NCBI GenBank assembly: GCA_900542315.1
Contig: UQMV01000039.1
Location: 1 to 18,529 of the forward strand
Reading direction: 5' to 3'
DNA: 18,529 nt
DNA from: an uncultured Collinsella sp.
Lineage (GTDB): Bacteria > Actinomycetota > Coriobacteriia > Coriobacteriales > Coriobacteriaceae
Shown: positions 1 through 7,939 of the stretch, one piece after another
Layout: every line of letters begins with the position of its first letter
How positions within the stretch are numbered: the stretch's first letter is position 1
The notes under the pieces: model-generated
The model's input: the letters and a program-made list of their open reading frames with translations, nothing else
What the model was told of the DNA's origin: nothing
Databases searched by the model: none
Program-made: the position numbers and the translations under genes

Positions 1-356
1 AGAGAGATGCGCGTGACACCTGCCTCGTCAAGCGCGGTAGCGAGCCCAGCCGTCAGCGATTCTGGATTGGCTTCACAAGTAAACTCAACGGGCTTGCACC
101 ACATGGAGATACGACGGGCAAGTTTCACGAGGCGCTCCCCTGCCAGCGACGGCGTGCCGCCGCCTACGTAGACAGTGCGGATCTGCCTGAGTGCCCCAGC
201 GTTGCCAAAGGCATCGAGCCGCGTATACAGGTGCTCAAAATAGGCATCGAGCGCAGCGCTCAGGTCGCACGGAGCAAAACTGCGCGAGTCGAAGTCGCAG
301 TAGCGGCACTTTTGGGCACAGAACGGCACGTGCACGTACAGCGCGGTAACGGCCAC
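1..356 (-). CDS. hemW: HemW-like radical SAM protein (coproporphyrinogen III oxidase-like), partial
   Basis: This is the N-terminal 118 codons of a radical SAM enzyme; the rest lies beyond the left edge. The translation begins VAVTALYVHVPFCAQKCRYC, so the CX3CX2C cluster that binds the SAM-cleaving [4Fe-4S] sits at about residues 13-20, followed by DFDSR as in HemW. A GGGTP motif for SAM binding follows near residue 67 (YVGGGTPSL), then a CEANPES motif near 95. The GTG start at 356 is supported by a GGAGG seven bases upstream, inside the end of dusB, whose stop is only two bases before. HemW proteins were long named oxygen-independent coproporphyrinogen oxidases but are thought to act in heme trafficking or insertion; which applies here cannot be told from this fragment. 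It is the last visible gene of the lepA-dusB-hemW run and is probably co-transcribed. Confidence 0.88.
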   Translation of the reverse strand, partial: MAVTALYVHVPFCAQKCRYCDFDSRSFAPCDLSAALDAYFEHLYTRLDAFGNAGALRQIRTVYVGGGTPSLAGERLVKLARRISMWCKPVEFTCEANPESLTAGLATALDEAGVTRIS

Positions 357-358
357 CC

Positions 359-1402
359 TTAAGCCTCCAGCGGATGAGCAGGCACCGACTTGCCAGCGGC
401 AAGGGCGGCCTCGCAGGCCACCACATCATGCTCGATCTCATCGACCAGCGCCATAAACTCCTCGTACGTGGAGCAGCGCACCACATGGGCACGCCAAGCG
501 GCGGCATGGGGCATGCCTTTAAGATACCAGCTCGCATACGTGCGGGCGCGCGACATGAGCGGTAACAGCTCGTGCGTCAGCGTCAGATGCTCACGCAGGG
601 CCTCCAAGCGCTCGACCGACGAGCGAGACGGAACCGGCGTACCATCGAGCACAAGGGCGCGAGCATCACCAAAAACCCAGGGGTTACCGTAGATGCCGCG
701 CGCGATAAACACAGCGCTGGCACCCGAGCTGCGCAGATGCTCCGCGGCGTCCTCGGCGCAGAACACATCGCCCGAACCAATCACGGGAATCTCGACAGCG
801 TCGGCCACCTCATCGACGACCGACCAATCGGCCTGGCCCGTATAGAGCTGCGTGGCGCAGCGGCCATGCACCGCCACCGCGGCGGCACCGGCGCCTTCGA
901 GCATCTGGGCAAACGTCGCGGCATTACGGTCCTCGGCATAAAAGCCTTTGCGAATCTTGACGGTCACGGGTACATGCGCCGCGCCCACCGCCGCCTCGAC
1001 GATCTTCTCGGCCAAATCGGGCGTGCGCATGAGCGCCGAGCCCTCGCCCTTGGTAACGACCTTGCGGGCGGGGCATGCCATATTGATATCGATGAGCGAC
1101 AGGCGATCGCCAACGCGCTCCTCGACGGCGGCGACGGCACTCGCAAACTGATCGGGCTTGGAGCCAAAGAGCTGCACACAAATCTGCTGCTCCTCGTCGG
1201 CCGGCAGCACCAGGCGCCACGTTTTGTTGCTGGCATAGGCAAGGCCTGCCACGCTCACCATCTCGCTGTAGGCAAGGTTGGCACCGCGGCGGCGGCACAT
1301 GATGCGGTAGGCAGGGTCGGTCACGCCCGCCATGGGAGCCATAAGGAACGGTTGCTCGGCATAGGCGCCCAGCAACCGCTCGCTGTATTCGGAAAGCGCC
1401 AT
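359..1402 (-). CDS. dusB: tRNA-dihydrouridine synthase, DusB type
   Basis: This 347-residue FMN enzyme reduces uridines in the tRNA D-loop to dihydrouridine using NADPH. The N-terminal TIM barrel shows the family motif MAPMAGVTDPAYR (about residues 21-33) and the active-site loop NMACPARKV with the presumed catalytic cysteine at 110; the usual residue before that Cys is Gly, here Ala. FMN phosphate-binding segments follow: VTVKIRKGF (146-154), HGRCATQ (179-185), GSGDV (209-213) and ARGIYGNPW (234-242). The C-terminal helical domain recognises tRNA. Length is normal for the family. The ATG at 1402 lies four bases after the lepA stop with only a weak Shine-Dalgarno sequence, which suggests translation coupled to lepA. 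The DusB assignment rather than another Dus subfamily rests on general similarity and on the common neighbourhood with lepA and hemW-like genes. Confidence 0.93.
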   Translation of the reverse strand: MALSEYSERLLGAYAEQPFLMAPMAGVTDPAYRIMCRRRGANLAYSEMVSVAGLAYASNKTWRLVLPADEEQQICVQLFGSKPDQFASAVAAVEERVGDRLSLIDINMACPARKVVTKGEGSALMRTPDLAEKIVEAAVGAAHVPVTVKIRKGFYAEDRNAATFAQMLEGAGAAAVAVHGRCATQLYTGQADWSVVDEVADAVEIPVIGSGDVFCAEDAAEHLRSSGASAVFIARGIYGNPWVFGDARALVLDGTPVPSRSSVERLEALREHLTLTHELLPLMSRARTYASWYLKGMPHAAAWRAHVVRCSTYEEFMALVDEIEHDVVACEAALAAGKSVPAHPLEA

Positions 1403-1406
1403 AGGC

Positions 1407-3218
1407 CTACTCGTCCACCTTGAGAATCGCCATAAAGGCCTCCTGCGGGACCTCGACCGAGCCGATGGCTTTCATGCGCTTCTTGCCCTCTTTCTGCTTC
1501 TCGAGCAGTTTGCGCTTACGCGAAATATCGCCGCCGTAGCACTTGGCAAGCACGTCCTTGCGACGCGCCTTGACGGTGGAGCGGGCAATGATCTTGTTGC
1601 CGATAGCACCTTGGATGGGCACCTCGAACAGCTGACGCGGAATAATCTCCTTGAGCTTGTCGCATAGGCCGCGGGCAAGACCGTAAGCCTTGTCCTTGTG
1701 GACGATAAACGACAGCGCGTCCACCTCGTCACCCGAAAGCAGGATATCGAGCTTCACAAGCTCGGATGGACGGTACTCGTTGAACTCGTAGTCGAGCGAG
1801 GCGTAACCCTTGGTGCGGCTCTTGAGCTGGTCAAAGAAGTCCAGGATGAGCTCGGCGAGCGGCATGTCGAAGCGCATCTCGACCGATTTGCTCGTGAGAT
1901 GGATCATGTCGGTCGTAATGCCGCGGTGCTCGATAGCGAGTTGCATGACGGCACCCGTATACTCGGGCGGGCAGATAATCTTGGCCTTGAGGTAAGGCTC
2001 CTCAATGCGCTCGATACGCGTAGCCTCGGGCAGATCCTGCGGGCTGCGGACATCAATCATCTCGCCGTCGGTCTTGTAGACGTGATAGTCCACCGAAGGG
2101 CTCGTCGCAATAAGGTCCAGATTGAACTCGCGCTCCAGACGCTCCTTGACGACCTCCATATGTAGCAGGCCCAGGAAGCCCACGCGGAAGCCAAAGCCGA
2201 GCGCCACCGAGGTCTCGGGCTCCCACACCAACGACGGGTCGTTGACGTGCAGCTTATCGAGCGCGTCACGCAGGTTCTCGTAGTCCTTGTTATCGATCGG
2301 GAACAGGCCCGTATAGACCATGGGCTTGGCCTCGCGGTAACCGGGAAGCGGCTCGGGGCAGGGATTCGACGCCCACGTGAGGGTATCACCCACGCGAACG
2401 GCCTCGGGGTCCTTCAGGCCCGTGACCACGTATCCGACCTCGCCGACCGTCAGCGCGTCGACCGGGGTCTCGGCGGGACGCTTGACACCCACGCCATCGA
2501 CCAAAAAGTCGCCCTTTGCCTGCATCATGCGCAAGGTATCGCCTTTTTTGATGGAGCCGTCAAAGACGCGCACCGTGGCGACGACGCCACGATACTCGTC
2601 GAAGTACGAATCCAGAATGAGTGCCTTGAGCGGCGCGTTCGCATCGCCCTTGGGCGGAGAGATCAAAAAGACAATGGACTCCAGCAGATCGTGGATGCCC
2701 TCGCCGGTCTTGCCCGAGACACACACGGCATCATCGGCAGGAATCGCCAGGTCATCCTCGATCTCGGTCTTAACCTCATCGGGATGGGCCGAGGGCAGGT
2801 CGATCTTGTTGATGGCCGGCACAATGTCCAGATTGGCGTTCATGGCGAGCGTCGCGTTGGAGACGGTCTGCGCCTCGACGCCCTGCGTGGCGTCGACAAC
2901 GAGCACCGCGCCCTCACAGGCTGCCAGCGAGCGCGAGACCTCATAGGTAAAGTCCACGTGGCCCGGCGTATCGATCAGGTTGAACTGATACGTCTCGCCG
3001 TCGTCGGCGTCATAGGACACGCGAACGGCATTGGACTTGATCGTAATGCCGCGCTCGCGCTCGATATCCATGGTGTCGAGCAGCTGCGACTCCATGTCGC
3101 GCTCGTCGACGGTATGGGTGAGCTCGAGGATGCGGTCACTGATCGTGGACTTGCCATGGTCGATGTGCGCAACAATCGAGAAGTTGCGGATGTGGGAAAT
3201 GTCAATTGAAGTATTCAT
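1407..3218 (-). CDS. lepA: Elongation factor 4 (LepA), ribosome back-translocating GTPase
   Basis: This 603-residue translational GTPase is close to the usual length of about 600. The G domain begins at once: AHIDHGKS P-loop (17-24), ERGIT switch I (about 55-59), DTPGHVDF (83-90) and NKID near 137. EF-G-like domains II, III and V follow, and the C-terminal domain unique to LepA ends in basic RKRKLLEKQKEGKKRMK. LepA binds the ribosome and affects initiation and translocation, especially under stress. An in-frame extension to 3278 is rejected because it would encode the hairpin of the rpsT terminator; MNTSIDISHIRNFSI at 3218 matches the normal N-terminus. There is no Shine-Dalgarno before this ATG, but a TAAGAT box sits seven bases upstream, so the mRNA may be leaderless. 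The gene lies downstream of rpsT and just before dusB. Confidence 0.97.
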   Translation of the reverse strand: MNTSIDISHIRNFSIVAHIDHGKSTISDRILELTHTVDERDMESQLLDTMDIERERGITIKSNAVRVSYDADDGETYQFNLIDTPGHVDFTYEVSRSLAACEGAVLVVDATQGVEAQTVSNATLAMNANLDIVPAINKIDLPSAHPDEVKTEIEDDLAIPADDAVCVSGKTGEGIHDLLESIVFLISPPKGDANAPLKALILDSYFDEYRGVVATVRVFDGSIKKGDTLRMMQAKGDFLVDGVGVKRPAETPVDALTVGEVGYVVTGLKDPEAVRVGDTLTWASNPCPEPLPGYREAKPMVYTGLFPIDNKDYENLRDALDKLHVNDPSLVWEPETSVALGFGFRVGFLGLLHMEVVKERLEREFNLDLIATSPSVDYHVYKTDGEMIDVRSPQDLPEATRIERIEEPYLKAKIICPPEYTGAVMQLAIEHRGITTDMIHLTSKSVEMRFDMPLAELILDFFDQLKSRTKGYASLDYEFNEYRPSELVKLDILLSGDEVDALSFIVHKDKAYGLARGLCDKLKEIIPRQLFEVPIQGAIGNKIIARSTVKARRKDVLAKCYGGDISRKRKLLEKQKEGKKRMKAIGSVEVPQEAFMAILKVDE

Positions 3219-3225
3219 GCGGACT

Positions 3226-3231
3226 ATCTTA
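3226..3231 (-). promoter_or_regulatory. Candidate lepA -10 box (leaderless start)
   Basis: TAAGAT fits the actinobacterial TANNNT pattern and ends seven bases before the lepA ATG, so transcription would begin at or next to the start codon. A -35 box at the normal distance would fall in the rpsT terminator stem, and no good match is seen. This is an inference from position and from the missing Shine-Dalgarno. Confidence 0.45.
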
Positions 3232-3243
3232 CCCGAGCGATAC

Positions 3244-3280
3244 AAAAAATGGAGCCTGTTCCATAAAACAGGCTCCATTT
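3244..3280 (-). terminator. Rho-independent terminator after rpsT
   Basis: A perfect 14-bp stem (3247-3260 with 3267-3280) with a six-base loop is followed on the minus strand by a run of six T. It sits 34 bases after the rpsT stop and ends 25 bases before the lepA ATG, so lepA expression needs read-through or its own promoter. Confidence 0.92.
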
Positions 3281-3314
3281 ATGCGCGTAATCTGTGTGGT
3301 GTGAAATTTACAAC

Positions 3315-3581
3315 TTAGGCGTTGATGCTGTTCACGAGCTTGGCAAGACCGGACTTGCGGTTGGAAGCCTGGTTCTTGTGGATAATATGCTTGGCGGCAG
3401 CCATGTCGAGACGCTTGGTGACGGTCTTGAGGGCAGCCTGGGCCTTCTCGGCGTCGCCCTCGGCGACGGCGGACTGGACGTGCTTGGTCAGCGTCTTGAG
3501 CTCGGACTTGACAGCCTTGTTACGCATGCGAGCTGCCTCATTGGTGCGGATACGCTTCTTCTGAGACTTGATGTTTGCCAC
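3315..3581 (-). CDS. rpsT: 30S ribosomal protein S20
   Basis: This 88-residue, very basic helical protein binds 16S rRNA in the body of the 30S subunit. It starts VANIKSQKKRIRTNEAARMR, the typical bacterial S20 N-terminus (usually MANIKSAKKR), and ends KSGLAKLVNSINA. The GTG at 3581 is chosen because it gives the family N-terminus and has AAGGA nine bases upstream; the frame stays open to 3650 but that part overlaps the folded leader. The 9-base stretch AAGGAACTC occurs twice in the leader (3587-3595 and 3598-3606), so the Shine-Dalgarno is effectively duplicated. Proximity of rpsT to holA is common in bacteria. Expression is probably from the extended -10 promoter at 3657-3665 and ends at the terminator at 3244-3280. 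Confidence 0.97.
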   Translation of the reverse strand: MANIKSQKKRIRTNEAARMRNKAVKSELKTLTKHVQSAVAEGDAEKAQAALKTVTKRLDMAAAKHIIHKNQASNRKSGLAKLVNSINA

Positions 3582-3603
3582 TTCTGGAGTTCCTTTCGAG
3601 TTC

Positions 3604-3651
3604 CTTGCAAAAAATGTATGACACCTCTGAGACACGGTGAGGTCATGCAAG
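3604..3651 (-). promoter_or_regulatory. Folded 5' leader of rpsT (candidate autoregulatory element)
   Basis: On the minus strand the leader can close on itself with CTTGCA (3646-3651) pairing to TGCAAG (3604-3609). An inner stem is formed by ATGACCTC (3639-3646) and GAGG-TG-TCAT (3618-3627), sharing one base with the outer stem. A run of six T (3609-3614) follows the inner stem, as in an attenuator. The predicted transcription start (about 3650) coincides with the 5' edge of the fold. A role in S20 feedback is inference. Confidence 0.45.
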
Positions 3652-3656
3652 CGTCT

Positions 3657-3665
3657 ACTATAGCA
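3657..3665 (-). promoter_or_regulatory. rpsT promoter, extended -10 element
   Basis: TGC-TATAGT is a TGN-extended -10 box placing transcription start near 3650, about 70 bases before the rpsT start codon. The same nine bases occur in front of rpmB. No convincing -35 box is seen at 16-18 bp, which is usual for extended -10 promoters. Confidence 0.6.
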
Positions 3666-3714
3666 CGCTCCCCCTCAAAGGGATAGAACGAATTTGTCAA
3701 ATAGGCAGGTATCA

Positions 3715-4677
3715 TCACGATTTTCTCAAGATGTTCGTAATCCAGAGCAAAAGCGCGGTCTGAGAATCGGCCGAACCCTTCAGCGCGAGCTCCACATCGA
3801 CCGCGCCCTCGAGCGCGGCAACGAGCTCTGCCATCGAAAAGCGACGTGCCCAGGTCAGGTGATTCTTGACCTGCCAGGACTGGAGCTTAAGCGTTGCGGC
3901 CAGCTCACGACCCTGTCCGCGCGCATCGAGCGCCTTGCCAACGATAAGCTCGCGGATGCGGCCGCACAGCAATGTGTAAGTCCACACGTAGCTCTTGGCG
4001 GGCAGTAGATTGAAGAGCTCGAGCGAGCGTCGCATGTCACGGGCCGAGACCGCATTGAGAAAGTCCCAGGGCTGGACTTCGGCCGTGCGCACAATCCAGC
4101 GCTCCACATCGGCAAGCTCAATCTGGGGCGCCTCGACCATCTGGGCAAGCTTAGCCAAATCGTTATCGAGCATACGAGTGTTTTCACCCGAGCGTGAGAC
4201 GAGTTCCTCGGCGGCCGCCGTCGTGATCGACTTGCCGTGCTGCGTCGCCATCTGCTGCACGCGGCGCGGTAGCTCCCAGCGCTTGGTGCCGGAGCAATCG
4301 ATCACGGCCTTCTTGTCGATCTTGGCGATCGCCTTATACAGGCGCGTGTTCTTGGCAAGCGAGTCGGCAATGATGAGGCAGACCGTTGTGGGGCTGGGAC
4401 TTGCCAGATACTCAACGAGCGGCTCCGAGACCGCCTTGGCGAGCTTTGAACAGCCGTCAAGGATTACCAGGCGAAACTCGCTGCCCATGGGAAAGGTGTT
4501 GAGCGATCCGATAATGGACTCGATATCGGGGTCCTTGGTCATGTCGCGCTCGTCGAGGTTGAGCTCGACCATACCCGACTTTTCCAGACGCGCTTTCATA
4601 CGCGAGACGGCGTGATCGCGCTTGACTCCGTCGGTACCGACGATCAGATATGCCGGCAGCAGACCGGTTTCGGACAT
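3715..4677 (-). CDS. holA: DNA polymerase III subunit delta (clamp loader)
   Basis: This 320-residue protein is the delta subunit of the clamp loader, which opens the beta sliding clamp and loads it on primed DNA. The N-terminal AAA-like domain starts LLPAYLIVGTDGVKRDHAVS and includes SLNTFPMGSEFRLVILDG (around 58-75), where delta proteins carry the clamp-interacting region. A GENTRMLDNDLAKLAQ segment near 165-180 matches the conserved delta motif in the lid/collar region. A helical collar domain ends the protein (SMAELVAALEGAVDVELALKG). As usual for delta, the Walker A lysine is absent. The ATG at 4677 is preferred over the in-frame extension to 4740 because GGAGG lies eight bases before it and the family N-terminus starts here. 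It follows comEC by 78 bases, and this comEC-holA-rpsT order is common. No separate promoter or terminator is obvious in the gap. Confidence 0.92.
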   Translation of the reverse strand: MSETGLLPAYLIVGTDGVKRDHAVSRMKARLEKSGMVELNLDERDMTKDPDIESIIGSLNTFPMGSEFRLVILDGCSKLAKAVSEPLVEYLASPSPTTVCLIIADSLAKNTRLYKAIAKIDKKAVIDCSGTKRWELPRRVQQMATQHGKSITTAAAEELVSRSGENTRMLDNDLAKLAQMVEAPQIELADVERWIVRTAEVQPWDFLNAVSARDMRRSLELFNLLPAKSYVWTYTLLCGRIRELIVGKALDARGQGRELAATLKLQSWQVKNHLTWARRFSMAELVAALEGAVDVELALKGSADSQTALLLWITNILRKS

Positions 4678-4755
4678 TGCGCTCCCCTCCCGCAGGCCTT
4701 CGTATTCGCTCCGTGCCATTCTAACCCAGGGGCCCACCACACGCCAACGACGTCG

Positions 4756-7059
4756 TCACGGTCGCTGGCATCGCATCGCAAAGCCATTCGCAGTCGGCGT
4801 GACGGTAATGTCGCCGTGTTCGATAGTGCACGCGAACACGCCGCCCGCTTCCTTAACGGCATCGATGCAGGCATCGGACGGATGGCCGTATCGATTCCCT
4901 TCGCCCGCACTCGCGAGGGAAAGCTCGGGCTTCAGGACGTCCAGCAACTCATCATCGACTGAAACCTTAGAGCCGTGATGCCCAAGTTTAAGTACGTCGA
5001 TATCCCCCACCTCCTGCACGAATTCCCGTTCTTGGTCGATCTCGGCATCACCGGTGAGGAGCATACGCAGGCCCTTGCCTTCCTGAACATATGAGAGCAG
5101 CAGGACAAGCGAGTCCTCATTTCCCTCGCCATCCACGGACTCGAATGGCCACATCACGCGGGCGCAAAATGAGCCGATATCGACCGTATCCCCACGGCGC
5201 ACCTGCCGATACTCCACGCCAGGTCGGTTCAATACCTCGGCAGGAGCATCCTCCAGCGCATCCGCCGCCACGGCAATCGTACCGACCGAAAACTGTTCGA
5301 GCACGGCAGGCAGACCACCCCAGTGATCCTCATCCCAATGCGTCACAAAGACGGCATCGATATGGTGCACGTTATTGCGAACCAACGCCGCCACCACGCG
5401 CTCGTCGAGCCCGCAGTCGACGAGTGCCACTGCACCGCCCTGGCGGATAAGAATCGCATCGGCCTGGCCCACATCGAGCACCGTCACAGAAGGCGGAGCG
5501 AATCGATCCCAGTAGACGTACGGAATCGCAGCCAGGAACACCAGACATGCAAGCCCCACCGCCACAGGACGTGCACGGGGACGCGGCCACCAGACCAGCA
5601 GCACCGCCAGCAAACACGGCACTAGATAAATCCACATGCTATCGGGCGGCACGCTCACGGATGCACCCGGCACGGCGGCAAACAGCTGCTCGAAGAACAG
5701 CACGCAACGGGAGGCAATCATGGGCACAACGAGCGCCCAAGTCCGCAACGGTGCCACGAGCGAAAAGGGAACCAGCACGATCGACACGGCAAGCAGTACG
5801 CTCACCACCGGACCGATGACCGCATTTGCCAGCGGAGCAATGAGCGAGAACGTACCGAAGGCAGGAATGGTAATGGGAAGTGTCGCCAGTTGCGAGCACA
5901 GCGTGACGGAAAGCATGCTGGCAACGTCTGATGGCACACCCAGCTCACCCAAAGCGTAGGTCGCATAGGGGCAAAAGCACAGAATGGCTAAGACGCTGGC
6001 ACATGAAAGCTGAAAGCCCATCTCGAACAGAACCGTCGGCCGCAGCAGCACAAAGATGGACATGGTTACGAAGAGCGCCGATGCGCCATGCCGGCGCCGC
6101 CCCGCGCCGTTTACGACAAGCGTCGCGAACACCGTGCAGCACGCGCGCACGGCCGAGGGAGACGCGCCCGTAAAGGCAGCGTAGCCCACAAGCGTTATCG
6201 CCAATATCGCCCGTTGAAGACCGCGTGAGCACCGAGTCTTTTGCAATACACCCTCGATTACAAACCCCACGATTGCCAAGTGGCTGCCCGAGACGGCGAT
6301 AAGATGCGCCGTTCCCGTCACCGAAAACCAGTCGCCCGCCGGCTGGGCGCGCAGCTCGGCCGAACAACCGCAGACGACACCGGCTATAAGTGCACGCGCC
6401 GGGTCGGTCGCAGGCGCGATGGACGCAAGCAGCCCATTTCGCATCCGAAGAAGCGGCCCCGGAGAGTCCTCATCGACCGACAAAATCCGAACGACTTTAA
6501 CCTTGCGCACCTCGCCTCGGAGCACGCGCGATCGTCCATACGCATCGTTCTCAAAACGTGAAACGCGACCGATAACACGCACGTGCGCCCCGACCTTGAG
6601 CTCGAGGTCGCACGATAGGCGAACCATTGCCAAGTTCTTACCGTCCGCGCGTGCCTCGCAGGTATAGGAATACACGTCGTCGTTTATGGATGGGTCACCC
6701 TGCACGACAAACTCAAGGCTGCTTGCCGCTCGACCGTCGAGCGCCTTCGAGGCGCTTAGCACGCCCACAGCCCACCACGCCGAGACGACCGCTCCCGCCA
6801 CGAGACCGACGGACGCGGCATACAGCCACCGCTTCCAAGGGGCAAGCCGCGCACAAGATTGAGCCAGCACAACGAATACCGCCGCCGTAACGGGAATGGC
6901 CCATAGCGGCCCGACCGCCGAAGCCCGCTCCCACAGCAGCGCATCAGCGGCCACGTTGAGCACCAAGGCGCAGCTCATGCACATGCCGGCACACAGGGCC
7001 ATCGTCCACGGCATCAGAGGCCGCGGAGGCATCACATGCTCGCGCTCGGTCGCACTCAT
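4756..7059 (-). CDS. comEC: ComEC/Rec2-family competence DNA channel protein
   Basis: This 767-residue membrane protein is the usual length for full ComEC. Membrane helices lie near 18-38, 52-68 and 80-100, then a soluble OB-like region (about 115-195, DUF4131 type). The Competence domain (about 215-500) carries HLIAVSGSHLAIV at 252-264 and many hydrophobic helices. A C-terminal metallo-beta-lactamase-like domain (about 524-767) has VLDVGQADAILI, THWDEDHWGG (573-582), LTGDAE (668-673) and KLGHHGS (691-697), so its metal ligands look intact. ComEC forms the inner-membrane channel for single-stranded DNA in transformation, and the beta-lactamase-like domain may degrade the non-imported strand. 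The start codon overlaps the comEA stop by four bases (ATGA), implying translational coupling. No frameshift is seen; whether this organism is transformable is unknown. Confidence 0.95.
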   Translation of the reverse strand: MSATEREHVMPPRPLMPWTMALCAGMCMSCALVLNVAADALLWERASAVGPLWAIPVTAAVFVVLAQSCARLAPWKRWLYAASVGLVAGAVVSAWWAVGVLSASKALDGRAASSLEFVVQGDPSINDDVYSYTCEARADGKNLAMVRLSCDLELKVGAHVRVIGRVSRFENDAYGRSRVLRGEVRKVKVVRILSVDEDSPGPLLRMRNGLLASIAPATDPARALIAGVVCGCSAELRAQPAGDWFSVTGTAHLIAVSGSHLAIVGFVIEGVLQKTRCSRGLQRAILAITLVGYAAFTGASPSAVRACCTVFATLVVNGAGRRRHGASALFVTMSIFVLLRPTVLFEMGFQLSCASVLAILCFCPYATYALGELGVPSDVASMLSVTLCSQLATLPITIPAFGTFSLIAPLANAVIGPVVSVLLAVSIVLVPFSLVAPLRTWALVVPMIASRCVLFFEQLFAAVPGASVSVPPDSMWIYLVPCLLAVLLVWWPRPRARPVAVGLACLVFLAAIPYVYWDRFAPPSVTVLDVGQADAILIRQGGAVALVDCGLDERVVAALVRNNVHHIDAVFVTHWDEDHWGGLPAVLEQFSVGTIAVAADALEDAPAEVLNRPGVEYRQVRRGDTVDIGSFCARVMWPFESVDGEGNEDSLVLLLSYVQEGKGLRMLLTGDAEIDQEREFVQEVGDIDVLKLGHHGSKVSVDDELLDVLKPELSLASAGEGNRYGHPSDACIDAVKEAGGVFACTIEHGDITVTPTANGFAMRCQRP

Positions 7060-7769
7060 ACGCAGATGGAATCTTTGATTTTGGCAAGCTTCTTCTCGCC
7101 GATTCCCGACACACGCATCAGATCGTCAACCGAGGCAAAAGCACCGTTCTTTGTCCGCTCATCGATAATCGACTGGGCCATGGAGGGACCGATGCCAGAG
7201 AGCGTCTGCAGCTCTGCCGCGCTTGCCGTATTGATATTTACTAGGCCTGTTGCGCCACTCACGCCCGATGATGCGGAAGCCCCACCAGCAACACCGACTT
7301 CCGCAATGGACGCCTGCTGCTCCCCTACCGTTGGAACGTGAATCTTCTGTCCATCGACGACCTTAGATGCCCGATTGAGCCCCGTAACGTCTGCCTCGGG
7401 CGCCAGCCCGCCGGCGGCATCAATCGCCTGAGCCACCCGCGCGCCGTCCTTGAGACGATATACACCGGGCGACACAACGGCGCCATCAACATCGACATAA
7501 ACCTCTGCCGCGGCAGACGCCTTAGGCGAAGAGCCTTCGGATGTCTTTCCGCTCGAGGCATCGCCGGATCCCGGTTCCACTAACGAACCCGAACCATCAG
7601 TGTGCTCAAACGACACACTGCCGGCACCGCCGCCAAGGTTCGCCATCGCCAGTCCACTCGCCATCGCAATGACGACCAGTATCGCCATCACCACTGCCTT
7701 ATGACCGAGCAGCTTGTCCGCCAAGCGGTCCATCCGTTTGACCCGTTCGTGTTGTTCGCGCTGCGCCAT
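7056..7769 (-). CDS. comEA: ComEA-family competence DNA receptor
   Basis: This 237-residue membrane-anchored protein binds double-stranded DNA outside the membrane and hands it to ComEC. After a short basic N-terminus there is one membrane helix (about 24-44), a Ser/Gly-rich linker (46-88), an SLBB-like domain (about 89-147, YVDVDGAVVSPGVYRL), a second low-complexity linker, and a C-terminal helix-hairpin-helix domain (about 176-237: NINTASAAELQTLSGIGPSM and LMRVSGIGEKKLAKI). The ATG at 7769 is chosen because GGGAGG lies seven bases upstream; the frame is open to 7847, but that stretch contains the promoter-like palindrome. It is first in the comEA-comEC pair and probably drives holA too. The N-terminal extension before the membrane helix is cytoplasmic and slightly longer than in Bacillus ComEA. 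Confidence 0.94.
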   Translation of the reverse strand: MAQREQHERVKRMDRLADKLLGHKAVVMAILVVIAMASGLAMANLGGGAGSVSFEHTDGSGSLVEPGSGDASSGKTSEGSSPKASAAAEVYVDVDGAVVSPGVYRLKDGARVAQAIDAAGGLAPEADVTGLNRASKVVDGQKIHVPTVGEQQASIAEVGVAGGASASSGVSGATGLVNINTASAAELQTLSGIGPSMAQSIIDERTKNGAFASVDDLMRVSGIGEKKLAKIKDSICV

Positions 7770-7819
7770 AGCAAAACCTCCCAACAACATCGTGTCAGGA
7801 AAAGAGTCCTGCAACAGCC

Positions 7820-7847
7820 ATTCTCCAAAACCGGTTTTCGCGGTCAA
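7820..7847 (-). promoter_or_regulatory. Candidate comEA promoter with palindrome in the spacer
   Basis: TTGACC (7842-7847), a 16-base spacer and GAGAAT (7820-7825) form a plausible promoter starting about 45 bases before comEA. A perfect 12-bp palindrome, AAAACCGGTTTT (7827-7838), fills most of the spacer, a typical place for a repressor or activator site. Confidence 0.4.
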
Positions 7848-7939
7848 ACCAAAAGCCGACCAAAACCTTGCGAAATAATGTCCATTTATTCAGGCACACG
7901 TCAGCAAATGAGCACTTAGTCGCAAAATGCCCAGATAGC

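Noticed and set aside
3219..3278. N-terminal extension of lepA by 20 codons
   Set aside because: It would encode the rpsT terminator hairpin and is not part of the LepA family N-terminus.
3693..3698. TTGACA as the -35 box of rpsT
   Set aside because: It is more than 30 bases from the TATAGT box, too far to act with it; the TG extension explains the promoter better.
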